In this document: one piece after another, positions 5,213 to 6,203 of the stretch
Numbering within the stretch: the first letter of the stretch is position 1
How the letters are laid out: every line of letters begins with the position of its first letter
NCBI GenBank assembly: GCA_005240015.1
Contig: SBBV01000190.1
Location: forward strand, 1-6,203
Origin: Candidatus Odyssella thessalonicensis
GTDB taxonomy: Bacteria; Pseudomonadota; Alphaproteobacteria; Bin65
Length of the DNA stretch: 6,203 nucleotides
Direction of reading: 5' to 3'
The notes under the pieces: model-generated
Seen by the model: the letters and a program-made list of their open reading frames with translations, nothing else
Told to the model about the DNA's origin: nothing
Database searches by the model: none
Position numbers and translations under genes: made by a program

Positions 5213-6203
5213 TGGCCGAGCCTCTTCAAGATGGTCGGGACGTGGACCTGGTCGGCCTTGTAGTTACCCGAGAGCGCGTACATCACCATGTTGACGCCGG
5301 CGCGATACGCGTATTCGCGCTGCACCTCGCCGCCCGGCGAGACCGGGAACATGCCGCGCCCACGCTCGTCGACGGCCCAGGCCGCGGCCCAGTCGTTGCT
5401 GCCGATGATGACCGGCGAGACGCCGTCCTTCGCCGCCTGGTCCGGCCGCGCCACCCAGACCGGGTTGGCGGCGTAGCGGCCGGGGAAGCGCGGCAGCAGG
5501 TAATAGGCGCGCGTCAGCACGTGATCGTCGGGCATGCGATGCAGCGCGGGGATGTTGAGGCCCTGCACGAGCCGGCGCAGATGCCCGGCGTCTTCCATCG
5601 CCGAGCCCTGGTTGCGGATGTCGAAGATGATCATCCCGCCGTTGCGCAAATAGGATTGGAGGCGGTTGACTCCGTCGCGCGTCGGCGGCGACTGCCCGGC
5701 TGTTACCGGCCAATAGATGACCGGATAGAAGGCCAGTTCGTCGGTGTTGGGGTTGATGCCCTGCGGCTGGGCCGGCTCGACCGAGGTGCGCTCGGTCAGG
5801 ATGCGGCCGAGGCCGAGGAGGGCCGCGCGGCTGATGCGGTCGGTTTCGCCGTCGCCGGTGAGAACGTAGGCGAGCACCGTCTCCTTGGTGGCGCGAACCG
5901 CAGGATCGCCGCTTTCGCCGGTGCGATTCTGCGCAAACGAATCGGACGGGAGCGCGCACACCATCGCCAGCGCGAGCACCGCGGCCGCCTTGGCCGCGGT
6001 CTTTGCCGCCGTGCGGGCGCCCGGCCCGGGAATGCGGCGCATGAAGAGGCCGCGCAGGAAGAAGCTCAGGAACAGATCGAACAGCAGCAGCGCGAGCGCG
6101 GCGGCGAGCAGCCACGGCTTCAAATCGACCTCGGTCGAATCGCGATACACGCTTTTCTCCATGCCCGCCGGCAGGTCGCCCAACGGCCTGACCGACGTGA
6201 CGC
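5209..6203 (-). CDS. BatA/DUF4159-type membrane protein, 5' end outside window
   Basis: 330 codons of the C-terminal portion are visible. The frame is open to the right edge (reading TSVRPLGDLPAGMEK), so the start lies beyond it. TTG 6183 is only an internal codon. Counting from that codon, a membrane segment lies at about 21-47 (LKPWLLAAALALLLFDLFL). A basic stretch MRRIPGPGAR and a second hydrophobic segment at about 63-85 follow, the latter looking like a signal peptide (ending DSFAQ). The DUF4159 domain runs from about 98 to 312, with TVLAYVLTG, the core AFYPVIYWPVTAG, and LRNGGMIIFDIRNQG, a flavodoxin/amidotransferase-like beta-alpha pattern. Full-length relatives have an N-terminal BatA segment and are about 900 residues long. 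The domain should lie in the periplasm. The gene is translationally coupled to the VWA gene downstream. It is probably part of a MoxR-linked envelope system. Confidence 0.9.
   Translation of the reverse strand, partial: VTSVRPLGDLPAGMEKSVYRDSTEVDLKPWLLAAALALLLFDLFLSFFLRGLFMRRIPGPGARTAAKTAAKAAAVLALAMVCALPSDSFAQNRTGESGDPAVRATKETVLAYVLTGDGETDRISRAALLGLGRILTERTSVEPAQPQGINPNTDELAFYPVIYWPVTAGQSPPTRDGVNRLQSYLRNGGMIIFDIRNQGSAMEDAGHLRRLVQGLNIPALHRMPDDHVLTRAYYLLPRFPGRYAANPVWVARPDQAAKDGVSPVIIGSNDWAAAWAVDERGRGMFPVSPGGEVQREYAYRAGVNMVMYALSGNYKADQVHVPTILKRLGQ

Overview
The window looks like chromosomal DNA of a high-GC alphaproteobacterium, probably of the Hyphomicrobiales (Rhizobiales). The grounds are the strong G/C preference at third codon positions, the Shine-Dalgarno sites of the AGGAGG type, and the pairing of a DUF4159 gene with a VWA / amidotransferase-like membrane protein gene, an arrangement I know from that group. 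No tRNA, rRNA, CRISPR, IS element or integrase is visible.

Left part (about 200-2500, + strand): five consecutive small genes of 66 to 100 codons, each encoding a secreted peptide. Every product has a basic N-terminus, a hydrophobic signal-peptide core, and a short mature part very rich in Tyr and Pro, or in Tyr, His and Arg. The first, second, third and fifth carry two cysteines near the C-terminus. The third and fifth share a compact CY-x-D-x3-GRVC ending. The signal peptides of the second, third and fourth are clearly related. Four of the five genes are followed by a hairpin and a T-rich tract, so they look like individually transcribed paralogues rather than an operon. The fourth is followed by a perfect 14-bp inverted repeat without T-tract. 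The leaders of the second and third share an exact 14-mer followed at the same distance by CGTT, a possible duplicated promoter. I do not know a function for this family; cell-envelope location is inferred from the signal peptides.

Middle (2523-2969, - strand): an open frame with the pattern of the last strands of an outer-membrane beta-barrel, ending in Phe, but with no signal peptide, no good ribosome site and an in-frame stop just upstream. It is probably the 3' remnant of a longer gene.

Right part (3137-6203, - strand): the downstream end of an operon. The 5'-truncated gene at the window edge encodes the C-terminal portion of a BatA/DUF4159-type membrane protein. It overlaps by 4 bp (ATGA) a gene for a 691-residue membrane protein with an intact VWA metal-binding motif and an amidotransferase-like domain lacking the usual catalytic Cys. 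In related bacteria such genes follow moxR (AAA+ ATPase) and DUF58 genes; these would lie beyond the right edge. Together they are expected to form a MoxR-VWA type envelope-associated chaperone or maturation system, by analogy only.
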